From Paraburkholderia terricola (lineage in GTDB: Bacteria > Pseudomonadota > Gammaproteobacteria > Burkholderiales > Burkholderiaceae), in the NCBI RefSeq assembly GCF_900142195.1, contig NZ_FRAB01000006.1, positions 62,001-126,000 on the forward strand: a DNA stretch of 64,000 nucleotides, read 5' to 3'. Positions 43,415 to 52,163 of the stretch are shown piece after piece. The notes below the pieces were generated by a model. The model was not told the DNA's origin. It worked only from the letters and a program-made list of their open reading frames with translations, and searched no databases. The first letter of the stretch is position 1. Every line of letters starts with the position of its first letter. The position numbers were made by a program, and so were the translations under genes.

Positions 43415-43951
43415 ATGTCCCGTCTGACCACCATTCGCCCTGAAGAAGCAACCGGCGCGGCCGCTGAAGTGTTCGCGAAGATCAAGAAGGCTGTGGGCAA
43501 GGTACCCAATGCGTACGCGACCGTCGGCACGCACAGCCCCGAAGCGCTCGGCGCGGCGCTCGCGTTCGACGCAGCGGTGGCTGCCAGCACGCTTGGCAAG
43601 GCGGACATCGAAGTGATCAAGCTGGCCGTCAGCGAACACGTGGGCTGTGACTACTGTGTCGCCGCGCATACGTTGATGGGCAAGCTCGCCGGGCTGTCGA
43701 GCGATGACATGAAGCACGTGCGTGCCGGCGTTGCAACGGGCGACGCGAAGCGGGACGCGCTGGTGACGTATGTGCGTACGCTGGTCGGTACGCGCGGCAC
43801 GGTGCCCGAAGCGGTCGTCGATGCGGTGCGCGCGGCGGGTTACACCGACCGCCAGATCATCGAAATCAACCTCGCCATCGCGTCGATTACGTTCACGAAT
43901 CTCGTGAATCGCGTGAACGACACGACGCTCGACTTCCCGGCAGTCAACTAA
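43415..43951 (+). CDS. Carboxymuconolactone decarboxylase/AhpD-like protein
   Basis: Predicted alkylhydroperoxidase-type redox protein. The 178-residue all-helical protein carries the AhpD active-site pattern EHVGCDYCVAAH, with Glu74, the Cys78/Cys81 pair and His85, so peroxidase rather than decarboxylase activity is likely. AAGGAG lies nine bases upstream. It is divergent from an AraC regulator and followed by a truncated dihydrolipoamide-dehydrogenase-like gene. AhpD proteins take electrons from such enzymes, so the pair may once have formed a functional unit. Confidence 0.9.
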   Translation: MSRLTTIRPEEATGAAAEVFAKIKKAVGKVPNAYATVGTHSPEALGAALAFDAAVAASTLGKADIEVIKLAVSEHVGCDYCVAAHTLMGKLAGLSSDDMKHVRAGVATGDAKRDALVTYVRTLVGTRGTVPEAVVDAVRAAGYTDRQIIEINLAIASITFTNLVNRVNDTTLDFPAVN

Positions 43952-43991
43952 CCCGTAGTTCCCGCACACAGCCTCGACAGGAGCGATCGCC

Positions 43992-44546
43992 ATGCGCACC
44001 ATTCGTACGGACGTCGCCGTTATCGGCGCAGGCACGGCCGGGCTGTCGGCCTACCGCAGCGCCAAAGCCGAAGGCCGCACGGCCATGATCATCGAAGGCG
44101 GTGAATACGGCACGACGTGTGCAAGAGTGGGGTGCATGCCGTCGAAGCTGCTGATCGCGGCGGCGGAAGCCGCGCATGCCGCGAGCCACGCCGACGCGTT
44201 TGGCGTCCGCGTCGAGGGGGTGCGGGTAGACGGCCAGGCGGCCATGGATCGCGTGCGCAGCGAGCGCGACCGCTTCGTCGGCTTCGTCGTGGACGGTGTC
44301 CACGCGTTGCCGGAAGCGGACCGGCTGATTGGCCACGTACGCTTCATCGACGACCGGCTGCTGCAAGCCGGCGCCTGGTTCTTTCGGGACGCTCAGACGT
44401 CGGACGCCTCGCGGGGCGACTACGGATACAGCCGGGCGGACGGAAATACCCGAGCACACAGGAAATCGACCAAGGCCCGGACTTTCGGAGAGGGATGCTT
44501 GCTGGCGGGCCAGAGCACGTGGAAGACGCCGGTGCGTTCCACGTGA
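43992..44546 (+). pseudogene. Truncated dihydrolipoamide dehydrogenase-like flavoprotein
   Basis: The first 127-134 residues match the FAD-binding start of pyridine nucleotide-disulfide oxidoreductases: DVAVIGAGTAGLSAYRSAKA and the redox-active EYGTTCARVGCMPSKLL with the Cys pair. The normal protein is about 460 residues. Here homology stops near 44390, and the frame runs on to 44546 through sequence antisense to the end of the LysR gene. The NAD-binding and dimer domains are missing from the window. It is clearly a broken gene at a rearrangement junction. Confidence 0.85.
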
Positions 44547-45322
44547 TCGACCAGAACGGTGCGCAACCGTCCATCCGCCAGCGGCTCCTTGATCGAGAAT
44601 TCCGGCAGATAGGCGATCCCCAAGCCTTGTAGTGCAAAGCACACGCGCGTCTCGATGTTGTTACAGATCATCGAGGTCGGCAATGGCAACTCGGGCTCGC
44701 CGGCAGCACGGCGCAACGCCCATGTTTCCAGCTTGCCGCTGTTGGGAAAGCGGTAGTGCAAGCAGGTGTGCTCCAGCAGATCCGCAGGCACTTTGGGCGT
44801 ACCTCGCCGCGCCAGGTAGTCGGGCGAGGCGACCAGCATCGAACGAAAGGCGCCCAGCCTGCGCGCGGACAAGCGCGAGTCCGTCGGGTCGCCGGTTCTG
44901 ACCACGGCGTCGAAACCTTCCTCGATCACATCGACCAGCCGGTCGGTGAAGTCCAGGTCCAGCTCGATGGCCGGGTACTCGCGCATGAACTCGCCGAGCA
45001 CGGGCAGCACCAGCGAACTGACCAGGGGCAAGCTGACCCGCAAGCGACCGCGCGGCAAAGCCGTGGCCTGCGACAGCTCCAGTTCCGCCGCCTCGATTTC
45101 AGCAAGGATGCGGCGGCTGCGCTCCAGGAACAGCGTGCCCTCGGCTGTCAGCGTGACGCTGCGCGTGCTGCGGTGGAACAGGCGCACGCCGAGCTTTTCT
45201 TCCAGCCGCGCCACGCTCTTGCCGATGGCGGATGCCGATACGCCCAGCAGCCGACCGGCCGCGACAAAGCTGCGTGTCTCGGCGACCTGCACGAACACCA
45301 CGAAGCCGTTCAGGCTGTCCAC
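44420..45322 (-). CDS. LysR-family transcriptional regulator
   Basis: Predicted regulator of the divergent hydrolase-MFS pair. The 300-residue protein has the N-terminal winged helix (LNGFVVFVQVAETRSFVAAG, SASAIGKSVARLEEKLG, VRLFHRSTRSVTLT). The substrate-binding domain is of the subfamily that includes SVLPVLGEF-like and FRFPNSGK-like segments. The start is GTG 45322, with GGAGG six bases upstream; the open frame continues to 45523 into the divergent gene but is not likely used. Its 3' end lies beside the broken flavoprotein gene. Confidence 0.92.
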   Translation of the reverse strand: MDSLNGFVVFVQVAETRSFVAAGRLLGVSASAIGKSVARLEEKLGVRLFHRSTRSVTLTAEGTLFLERSRRILAEIEAAELELSQATALPRGRLRVSLPLVSSLVLPVLGEFMREYPAIELDLDFTDRLVDVIEEGFDAVVRTGDPTDSRLSARRLGAFRSMLVASPDYLARRGTPKVPADLLEHTCLHYRFPNSGKLETWALRRAAGEPELPLPTSMICNNIETRVCFALQGLGIAYLPEFSIKEPLADGRLRTVLVDHVERTGVFHVLWPASKHPSPKVRALVDFLCARVFPSARLYP

Positions 45323-45363
45323 CTCGTACCTCCATTGCGGACAAATAGTTCCGGTAAGAAAGG

Positions 45364-45378
45364 AACTGTACTCCAGTT
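45364..45378. promoter_or_regulatory. Candidate LysR operator
   Basis: AACTG-TACTC-CAGTT is a 15-base interrupted palindrome midway between the LysR gene and the divergent hydrolase gene, the place where LysR regulators usually bind. Identified by eye only. Confidence 0.35.
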
Positions 45379-45438
45379 TTTCTTTAATCGAAGACCTTCT
45401 ATCGTGACGGGAATGTTCATTGATGAAAGGAAGTCCCC

Positions 45439-46632
45439 GTGACGATTGCCGCATTTCCGCTGCGCACAGGCGTCCCGCCCGCGTCTCTGTCCACCCGGAT
45501 TCAGGCCGCGGTTCAACAGGCACTGGACGGGCGGCGCCTGGTCGGTGCCGTGGTACTGGTAGCCCGCGACGGCGAACTGATTCACCGCCAGGCCGCCGGC
45601 TGGGCCGACCGCGAGAGCCGTCGGACGATGACCGTGGATGCGGTCTTCCGTCTGGCGTCGGTGAGCAAGCCGATCGTCTCGACGGCGGCGCTGGTGCTGG
45701 TGGCGCAAGGTCGACTCAATCTGGATGACGGCATCGACCGCTGGTTGCCCGAGTTCCGGCCACGGCTGGCCGATGGCCGACCTGCGCGGATCACTACCCG
45801 GCAATTGCTCAGCCACACGGCGGGGCTGGACTACCGCTTCTTCGAGGCTGATGCGGACGGCCCTTATGCGCGGGCCGGCGTGTCGGATGGCATGGATGCG
45901 TCCGGTATCAGTCTGGGAGAGAACCTGCGCCGCATCGCCACCGTGCCGCTGCTGTACGAACCGGGCACGGCCTGGGGCTATTCGCTGGCAACCGACGTGC
46001 TGGGCGCCTTGATCGAGCAGGTGCATGGCGAGCCACTGGACGCAGCCGTGCGCCAGCTCGTGACCGGCCCGCTGGGCATGGCGGATACCGGCTTTGTCGC
46101 GCTGGATGCGCAGCGCGTGGCGACCGCCTATGTGAATGACGCGCCTCAGCCGCACCCGCTGGCGGAAGGCGAAATCGTTTCGCCCTTCGAGGGGGCGGTC
46201 GGTATCCCCTACAGCCCTGCGCGCATCTTCGATCCGCAGGCATTTCCTTCGGGTGGCGCGGGCATGGCGGGAACAGCCGAAGACTTCCTGCGCCTGCTGG
46301 AAGCCTTGCGCCAGGGTTGCGGTGCGCTCCTGCCCAACGAATTGATCGCGGAGATGGCGCGCGATCAGACGGGCGGTCAGGAACTGCCCAATGCGCCGGG
46401 CTTCGGCTTCGGGCTGGGGTTCTCGGTCTTGCGCGACCAGGCGTTGGCAGCTTCGCCCGAGTCTGAAGGCACTTGGCGTTGGGGCGGTGCCTACGGCCAT
46501 GCCTGGTTCGTGGATCGGGTGCGGGGACTCAGCGTCGTCGCCTTGACCAACACGTTGTACGAAGGCATGTCGGGTCGTTTCGTCACCGATCTGCGCGATG
46601 CGGTCTACGGTGCCTTGGAGGGTGCGCGATGA
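45439..46632 (+). CDS. Serine hydrolase of the beta-lactamase (class C/esterase) family
   Basis: Predicted penicillin-binding-protein-fold serine hydrolase, either a beta-lactamase-like protein or an esterase. The 397-residue protein has the SxxK motif SVSK (Ser74, Lys77), the second motif YSL at 181-183 and a GGAYGH segment in place of KTG. HTAGLDY is also typical of the family. I see no convincing signal peptide, which favours a cytoplasmic esterase/amidase over a classical beta-lactamase. The start is GTG 45439 with AAAGGAAG upstream. It overlaps the MFS gene by four bases. Confidence 0.88.
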   Translation: MTIAAFPLRTGVPPASLSTRIQAAVQQALDGRRLVGAVVLVARDGELIHRQAAGWADRESRRTMTVDAVFRLASVSKPIVSTAALVLVAQGRLNLDDGIDRWLPEFRPRLADGRPARITTRQLLSHTAGLDYRFFEADADGPYARAGVSDGMDASGISLGENLRRIATVPLLYEPGTAWGYSLATDVLGALIEQVHGEPLDAAVRQLVTGPLGMADTGFVALDAQRVATAYVNDAPQPHPLAEGEIVSPFEGAVGIPYSPARIFDPQAFPSGGAGMAGTAEDFLRLLEALRQGCGALLPNELIAEMARDQTGGQELPNAPGFGFGLGFSVLRDQALAASPESEGTWRWGGAYGHAWFVDRVRGLSVVALTNTLYEGMSGRFVTDLRDAVYGALEGAR

Positions 46633-47801
46633 CTTCGGCAACTCAGGACCGCATGCCTCTCGCATCGCTGCTGGCGCTTGCCATGGCGGCTTTCATCACC
46701 ATCCTGACCGAAGCGCTGCCGGCCGGTTTGCTGCCCCAGATGGCGCGGGGACTGGCCGTCTCCGAGGCATGGGTCGGCCAGACCGTCACCATCTATGCCA
46801 TCGGCTCCCTGGTGGCCGCGATTCCGCTGATCGCCGCCACACAAGGGATGCGTCGCCGGCCGTTGCTGCTGGCCGCCATTGCCGGCTTCGCCATCGCCAA
46901 CACAGTGACGACGCTTTCCACCAGCTATGCGCTGACCATGGTGGCGCGCTTCCTGGCGGGCGTCTCGGCGGGTTTGTTGTGGGCGCTGCTGGCCGGCTAT
47001 GCCGCGCGCATGGTGCACGAGCACCAGCAAGGCCGCGCCATCGCGATCGCCATGGTGGGCACGCCGCTGGCGCTTTCGCTGGGCGTGCCTGCCGGCACCT
47101 TCCTTGGCGATCTGGTGGGGTGGCGCATGTGCTTTGGCATCATGAGCCTGCAGGCGCTGATGCTGATGGTCTGGGTGCGCCTGAAAGTACCGGACTTCGC
47201 GGGGCAGGCCGTGGGCAAACGCCTTTCGTTGCGGCATGTGTTCAACCTGCCGGGTATTCGCCCGGTGTTGTTCGTGGTGCTGGCCTTCGTCCTCGCACAC
47301 AACATCCTCTACACCTACATCGCCCCGTTTCTGGTGATGGCCGGCATGGTGGACCGCACGGATCTGGTGCTGCTGGTTTTCGGCATCACATCGCTGCTGG
47401 GTGTCTGGATCATCGGCGTGCTGATCGACCAGTACCTGCGCGCACTGACGCTGGCGAGCACGGTCTTGTTCGGACTTTCGGCGTTGGTGCTGGGCATGGC
47501 AGGCACCGAGCCCATCGCCGTCTATGCGGCAGTGGGTGCCTGGGGACTGGCTTTCGGCGGCGCTGCGACCTTGTTTCAGACCGCACTTGCCAAGACGGCG
47601 GGCGATGCTGCTGATGTCGCGCAGTCCATGCTGGTCACTGCCTGGAACACGGCGATTGCCGGTGGGGGCATCGTTGGTGGCGTGCTGCTGGATCGTCTCG
47701 GTGTGGGGGCTTTCTCTCCTGCGCTGCTCATGCTGTTGCTGGCGACGCTTCTGGTGGCGTGGTCTGCCAGACATCACGGCTTTCCCGTGTCGGTGCGATG
47801 A
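46629..47801 (+). CDS. MFS efflux transporter
   Basis: Predicted inner-membrane proton-coupled exporter of the DHA1/AraJ-like group. The 390-residue protein has twelve hydrophobic segments. The opening LASLLALAMAAFITILTEAL, PAGLLPQMA and the GxLxD-type loop (RRRPLLLAAIAGF) fit sugar/drug efflux proteins. It starts at ATGA overlapping the hydrolase gene, so the two are one transcription unit, probably under the divergent LysR. The substrate is unknown; the hydrolase may act on the same compound. Confidence 0.9.
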   Translation: MTSATQDRMPLASLLALAMAAFITILTEALPAGLLPQMARGLAVSEAWVGQTVTIYAIGSLVAAIPLIAATQGMRRRPLLLAAIAGFAIANTVTTLSTSYALTMVARFLAGVSAGLLWALLAGYAARMVHEHQQGRAIAIAMVGTPLALSLGVPAGTFLGDLVGWRMCFGIMSLQALMLMVWVRLKVPDFAGQAVGKRLSLRHVFNLPGIRPVLFVVLAFVLAHNILYTYIAPFLVMAGMVDRTDLVLLVFGITSLLGVWIIGVLIDQYLRALTLASTVLFGLSALVLGMAGTEPIAVYAAVGAWGLAFGGAATLFQTALAKTAGDAADVAQSMLVTAWNTAIAGGGIVGGVLLDRLGVGAFSPALLMLLLATLLVAWSARHHGFPVSVR

Positions 47802-47807
47802 AATCGG

Positions 47808-47935
47808 ATGGAACTGCGCGACCTTCGTTGCTTCCTTGTCGTGGCTGAAGAACTCCACTTCGCTCAGCTCCGCTGAACGGCTGCACATCGAGCAGTCGCC
47901 GCTGTCGGGAGCGATCAAGGCAGTGACGATTCGCA
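47808..47935 (+). pseudogene. Broken N-terminal fragment of a second LysR regulator
   Basis: Seven bases after the MFS stop, an ATG encodes MELRDLRCFLVVAEELHFA, a typical LysR start. It hits a stop at 47876, while the matching continuation (SAERLHIEQSPLSGAIK) runs on in another frame. Homology ends near 47930. A frameshift plus loss of about 250 codons makes this a remnant. Confidence 0.85.
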
Positions 47936-48277
47936 CCCGGCGCGCGCTTCTGTGCGATGCGAAGATGGCCAGGGTGGCGCTTCGATGTTCTCGTCAAGCG
48001 TGCCGCCAGACGCCGAAAGACTGGTATTGGGTAAAACACCTTTTGCGAGTATGCGGGGAAATTCCGCCTTATACGCCACGTGTCGTCCGCTGCTCCGCAC
48101 TCACATACAAGTCGAACTACCGCCGCCGAGGAAATGCATTTCCAGCCCTCGCCGAATTTCAAATGCGCGGAGCAATCCGTAGCAAACCCGATTTCGATGT
48201 TTCTACCCCGTCTTTCGTCAACCTAAAATTGGACCCCTTTCAATCGATGACGTTGAACACGACAACAAGGGGTAACG
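47936..48277. other. Gap before the porin gene
   Basis: About 340 bases with no recognisable gene. The end is A/T-richer and holds the porin ribosome-binding site (AAGGGG before 48278). No clear promoter boxes or attachment repeats were seen. The right-hand junction of the rearranged module probably lies at its start. Confidence 0.45.
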
Positions 48278-49468
48278 ATGAAACGAGTCGCTCTCGCCAG
48301 CGCCGCAGGCCTGTTTGCAATTGCACCACTCGCCGCTCAGGCGCAAAGCTCGGTCACGTTGTACGGGCTCGTGGATGCGGGCATTACCTATACGAACAAC
48401 CAGAAGGGCGCGAGCAACTTCCAGCAGACGAGCGGCAAGTTGAGCGGCAGCCGATGGGGTCTCAAAGGCAGCGAGGACCTGGGCGACGGATGGAAAGCCG
48501 TCTTCACCATCGAGGGCGGTTTCCGTCCCAACGACGGCACGCTGGGCCAGGGCGGTCGTGAGTTCGGACGGCAGGCATTTGTCGGCGTCCAGAAAACGGG
48601 CATCGGCACGCTGACGTTCGGACGCCAGTATGAACCGCTCGCTGATCTCGCGGCGCAATACGCGGGCTCCGGTTTCTGGTCGCCGTCGACACACGTCGGC
48701 GATAACGACAACCTGAACCAGACTTTCCGCGTCAATAACGCAGTCAAGTTCCGCAGCGACACGATTGCCGGATTCACGGTGGACGGCCTGTATGCGTTCA
48801 GCAACCAGGCGAACGGCGGCAGCGGAACGGGCTTCGGCAACAACCGCGCGTGGGGCATCTCGGCGAACTACGTGAACGGACCGTTGTCGATCGGCGGCGG
48901 CTACGTGGTGCTGAATCATCCGGATACGACGTCGAACACGAGTGGTGCGGTCGGCGGCGCATCGACCACCACCGGCGACGACTACAGCGGCGCGTTTTTC
49001 TACGGACTGAACGGCGGCGTGCTGCGCCAGCAGATCGCCGTGGCGGGCACCAACTACGCATTCGGCCGCGCAACGGTCGGTTTCGCATGGAGCCATACGC
49101 AGCTCGACTACAACGACGGCTCGTCGCGCAAGTTCAACAACTACGATCTGAATGCGCGCTACCTGTTCACGCCCGCGCTGACGCTGATCGGCGTCTACAC
49201 CTATACGGACGGCCGCGCGACCAACCTGCCGGGAACCAATGGCGCGAATCTGAAGCCGCGCTGGCATCAGTTCACGCTGGGTGTCGACTATGCACTGTCG
49301 AAGCGCACCGACGTGTATCTGTCCGGCGTGTATCAGCTTGCGGTCGGCGACGCGTCGACGCGGGTCGGCTCGGGCTACCGCACGATCGCGGCGATTGCCG
49401 ATGCCGGCACCGCCTCGTCGACGAACCGTCAGGTCGCGGTGTTGTCGGGCTTGCGCGTGAAGTTCTGA
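48278..49468 (+). CDS. General outer-membrane porin (Burkholderia OpcP/OmpC type)
   Basis: Trimeric diffusion porin of the outer membrane. The 396-residue precursor has a signal peptide ending AQAQ and begins the barrel with SSVTLYGLVDAGITYTNNQK. Family blocks include SRWGLKGSEDLGDGWKA, GRQAFVGVQ, the TFGRQYEPL eyelet region and a terminal phenylalanine (LRVKF). An extracellular loop near residues 215-235 is rich in Ser, Thr and Gly. It is a single gene ending in a long hairpin. Confidence 0.94.
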   Translation: MKRVALASAAGLFAIAPLAAQAQSSVTLYGLVDAGITYTNNQKGASNFQQTSGKLSGSRWGLKGSEDLGDGWKAVFTIEGGFRPNDGTLGQGGREFGRQAFVGVQKTGIGTLTFGRQYEPLADLAAQYAGSGFWSPSTHVGDNDNLNQTFRVNNAVKFRSDTIAGFTVDGLYAFSNQANGGSGTGFGNNRAWGISANYVNGPLSIGGGYVVLNHPDTTSNTSGAVGGASTTTGDDYSGAFFYGLNGGVLRQQIAVAGTNYAFGRATVGFAWSHTQLDYNDGSSRKFNNYDLNARYLFTPALTLIGVYTYTDGRATNLPGTNGANLKPRWHQFTLGVDYALSKRTDVYLSGVYQLAVGDASTRVGSGYRTIAAIADAGTASSTNRQVAVLSGLRVKF

Positions 49469-49475
49469 CGGGAAG

Positions 49476-49512
49476 CCGCGACGGCATGACGCCAATGAGT
49501 CTGCCGTCGCGG
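49476..49512. terminator. Hairpin between the porin and the ABC transporter operon
   Basis: CCGCGACGGCA and TGCCGTCGCGG form a perfect 11-bp stem with a 15-base loop. There is no clear T-tract, so termination strength is uncertain. It lies between convergent genes. Confidence 0.5.
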
Positions 49513-49536
49513 TGTTCAAGAGAGAGATACGGCACG

Positions 49537-51282
49537 TTAGCGCTGCTCGTCACGCTCGCCTGATCCATAGCGGCGATAGCACGCATCGAATTCCGGCAAC
49601 TCGGGCAACGCGTCCAGCAACGTGCGGGTATAAGGGTGCGCAGGCGCGGAGAACACCGTTGCGACGGGGCCGCTCTCCACGACCCGACCGCTCTTCATCA
49701 CGATGATGCGGTCGGACACATGATGGACGACGGCCAGATCGTGCGAGATGAACAGCATCGAGGTTCCGTGCTCGGCCTGGAGTTCGGCGAGCAGATCGAG
49801 CACCTGCGCCTGGATCGAGACATCGAGCGCGCTGACGGGCTCGTCGGCGACGAGCAGCGCCGGATTCGGAGCGAACGCACGCGCGATCGCGACGCGTTGA
49901 CGCTGTCCGCCAGACAGCTCGCGCGGGTAACGGTCGATGCAGGCGGCGCCGAGCTTCACCTCGTCGAGTGCCTGTAATACCCGCCGGCGCCGTTCGGCGC
50001 CGCGAACGTTGGCGGCATCGAGGCTCTCGGCGATGATCTGGCCGACCGTGTAGCGCGGATCGAACGAACTGTACGGGTCCTGCGCGATGAGCTGAAGACC
50101 GGGACGTCGGCTCCTGCGCCTCGCTTCCGGCACCGCGCTCCACGGCTCGCCGTCGAGCAGCACCCGGCCGATGTCGGGCGCCACCAGGCCGAGGACGATC
50201 TTCGCCACGGTCGTCTTGCCGGACCCCGATTCGCCGACGATGCCGAGCGTCTCGCCTTTCGCCAGCGTGAACGATACGTCATCCACCGCGAGCGGAGCGT
50301 CGGCACGCGAGCCGTACCGCTTCGAAACCGATTCGACCGACAGCACGTGCGAGCGGGCGTCGATGTGTTTTTCAGGCAACGGCATGCGGCTGAGTACGCG
50401 CGGCAAGGTGCCGTCGTCGCGCGCCGGCTCCGCCGCTGCGAGACGATAACCGCGCGATTCCACAGTGGGCACGGCTTGCAGCAACAGGCGCGTATAGGGA
50501 TGATTGGGCGCGGCAAGCACCTCATGCGCGGGGCCTTCCTCCACCACGCGACCCGCTTTCATCACCAGCACGCGATCGGCCAACTGGCCGACGAGCGCCA
50601 GATCATGGCTGATCAGCAGCAGTGCGTCGCCCGCTGCACGGCGCTGATGCAGCAGTTCGAGAATCTGCTTTTGAACCGTCATGTCGAGCGCGGTCGTGGG
50701 CTCGTCCGCAATCAGCAGCGCCGGGCGTCCGGCGATGGCCGTGCCGATCAGCACGCGCTGGCGCAGTCCGCCGGAAAGCTGATGCGGATAGTGCGTCAAA
50801 CGGCGCGCGGCGTCGGGAATACCCACCGATTGCAGGATCTCGATGCTGCGCGCGTCGATTTCACTGCGCCGCAGTTTGGTCTGCGCGCCGAGCGCTTCGG
50901 CGAGCAGGCTCCGAACCCGGCAAAGCGGGTCCAGCGAGATCAGCGCGTCCTGCAGCACATAGCCGATCTCGCGGCCGCGGATGCGGCGCCATTCGCGCTC
51001 GCTCAGGCGGCGCGCGTCGCGGCTCGCGATGTCGAAGCGCTCCGCGCTCAGTTCGGCGCGCGCGCCGTTCAGGCCGATCAGGGCACGCGCGGTAACGGAC
51101 TTGCCCGAGCCCGATTCGCCGACCAGCGCGACGCATTCGCCGGCCCGTATCGTCAGATCGAGATGGGACACGACGGTTTTGACTTCGCTGCGCGTGCGAA
51201 ATCCGATAGTGAGGTTCCTGACCCGCACGATGGGCGCATCGTGCGACGCCGCCGCGATGCCCGGCTCGAAAGCGGGTTTCAT
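49537..51282 (-). CDS. Peptide/nickel-type ABC transporter, double ATP-binding protein
   Basis: Energises import by the two permeases upstream. The 581-residue protein is a DppD-DppF-like fusion: two complete ATPase domains, with Walker A motifs GESGSGKS at 55-62 and GESGSGKT near 350. Signatures LSGGLRQR and LSGGQRQR are present, and each half ends with the oligopeptide-type ASxHPYTR tail. ATG 51282 overlaps the upstream permease stop (ATGA). The open frame continues far upstream, but that part is out of frame with the real permease. Last gene of a six-gene minus-strand unit. Confidence 0.93.
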   Translation of the reverse strand: MKPAFEPGIAAASHDAPIVRVRNLTIGFRTRSEVKTVVSHLDLTIRAGECVALVGESGSGKSVTARALIGLNGARAELSAERFDIASRDARRLSEREWRRIRGREIGYVLQDALISLDPLCRVRSLLAEALGAQTKLRRSEIDARSIEILQSVGIPDAARRLTHYPHQLSGGLRQRVLIGTAIAGRPALLIADEPTTALDMTVQKQILELLHQRRAAGDALLLISHDLALVGQLADRVLVMKAGRVVEEGPAHEVLAAPNHPYTRLLLQAVPTVESRGYRLAAAEPARDDGTLPRVLSRMPLPEKHIDARSHVLSVESVSKRYGSRADAPLAVDDVSFTLAKGETLGIVGESGSGKTTVAKIVLGLVAPDIGRVLLDGEPWSAVPEARRRSRRPGLQLIAQDPYSSFDPRYTVGQIIAESLDAANVRGAERRRRVLQALDEVKLGAACIDRYPRELSGGQRQRVAIARAFAPNPALLVADEPVSALDVSIQAQVLDLLAELQAEHGTSMLFISHDLAVVHHVSDRIIVMKSGRVVESGPVATVFSAPAHPYTRTLLDALPELPEFDACYRRYGSGERDEQR

Positions 51283-52163
51283 GAATACTCCCGTCCTTCG
51301 AAGCGGGCCTGCCAGTAGCGGCCGAGCGCGCTCACCGACATGACCGTCAGCGTGATGGCGATACCCGGCCATACGGCAATCCACCAGGCGTTGTAGAGAT
51401 AGTTGCGGCCTTCGGCGAGCATCAAGCCCCATTCGGCCGTGGGCGGCTGCGGGCCCATGCCGAGAAAGCTCAGACCGGCCGTGCCGATGATCGCGCCGCC
51501 GAGTCCGAGGGTGGCGAGAATCGGCACCTGGGCGACGGCATGCGGGAGGACGTGGCGCCAGACCAGCACCGGGAATGTCAGGCCGAAGGTGCGCGCCTGT
51601 TCGACATAGCCGGACTCCATCACCACGAAGGTCTGGCTGCGTACGACACGCGCGAAGCGCGGAATCGACGCGACGCCGAGCGCGACGATGAGGTTGAACG
51701 TGCCGGGTCCGGTGAACGAAATGAGCATCAAGGCGAGCAGCAGGTCCGGGAACGACGAGACGACGTCGAGCAGGCGGGTGATCAGTTCGTCGAGCCAGCC
51801 GCGCGCGAGACCCGCGATCAGGCCCGCGACGGTGCCGAACAGCGCCGCAATGACGATGGCCGCGGCGCTGATGCTCAGCGAGTAACGCGCGCCGTGAATG
51901 ACTCTCGAGAAAATGTCGCGTCCAAGCTGATCGGTGCCCAGCCAGTGTTCGCCGCTGCTGCCGAGTTGCGCGGCGAGCGGATCGGCCGCGAGCGGATCGG
52001 CGCGCGCGAGCCACGACGGCTCGAGCGTGGCGAGCGCGCACAACAGCAGATAGCTCGCGGCAAGCACGAGGGGCGAATGGCGCAACGCCCAGCTCGAGGC
52101 ACGACTGATCGCGAGGGACGGAAGGTATGAAACGGATTCGGTCGACACGGCGGCTTTCCTCAA
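51279..52163 (-). CDS. Peptide-type ABC transporter permease (DppC-like)
   Basis: Second membrane subunit of the importer. The 294-residue protein has about six hydrophobic segments, the DppC-type opening (HWLGTDQLGRDIFSRVIHGA) and the EAA-like coupling loop around ARTFGLTFPVLVWRHVLPHA. The start is taken as TTG 52163, overlapping the upstream permease stop as TTGA. GTG 52148 is an alternative five codons in. Translational coupling through overlaps runs along the whole operon. Confidence 0.92.
   Translation of the reverse strand: MRKAAVSTESVSYLPSLAISRASSWALRHSPLVLAASYLLLCALATLEPSWLARADPLAADPLAAQLGSSGEHWLGTDQLGRDIFSRVIHGARYSLSISAAAIVIAALFGTVAGLIAGLARGWLDELITRLLDVVSSFPDLLLALMLISFTGPGTFNLIVALGVASIPRFARVVRSQTFVVMESGYVEQARTFGLTFPVLVWRHVLPHAVAQVPILATLGLGGAIIGTAGLSFLGMGPQPPTAEWGLMLAEGRNYLYNAWWIAVWPGIAITLTVMSVSALGRYWQARFEGREYS

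Noticed and set aside
44420-44546. Real C-terminal extension of the lpd-like protein
   Set aside because: These codons are antisense to the conserved C-terminal part of the LysR gene and show no flavoprotein similarity.
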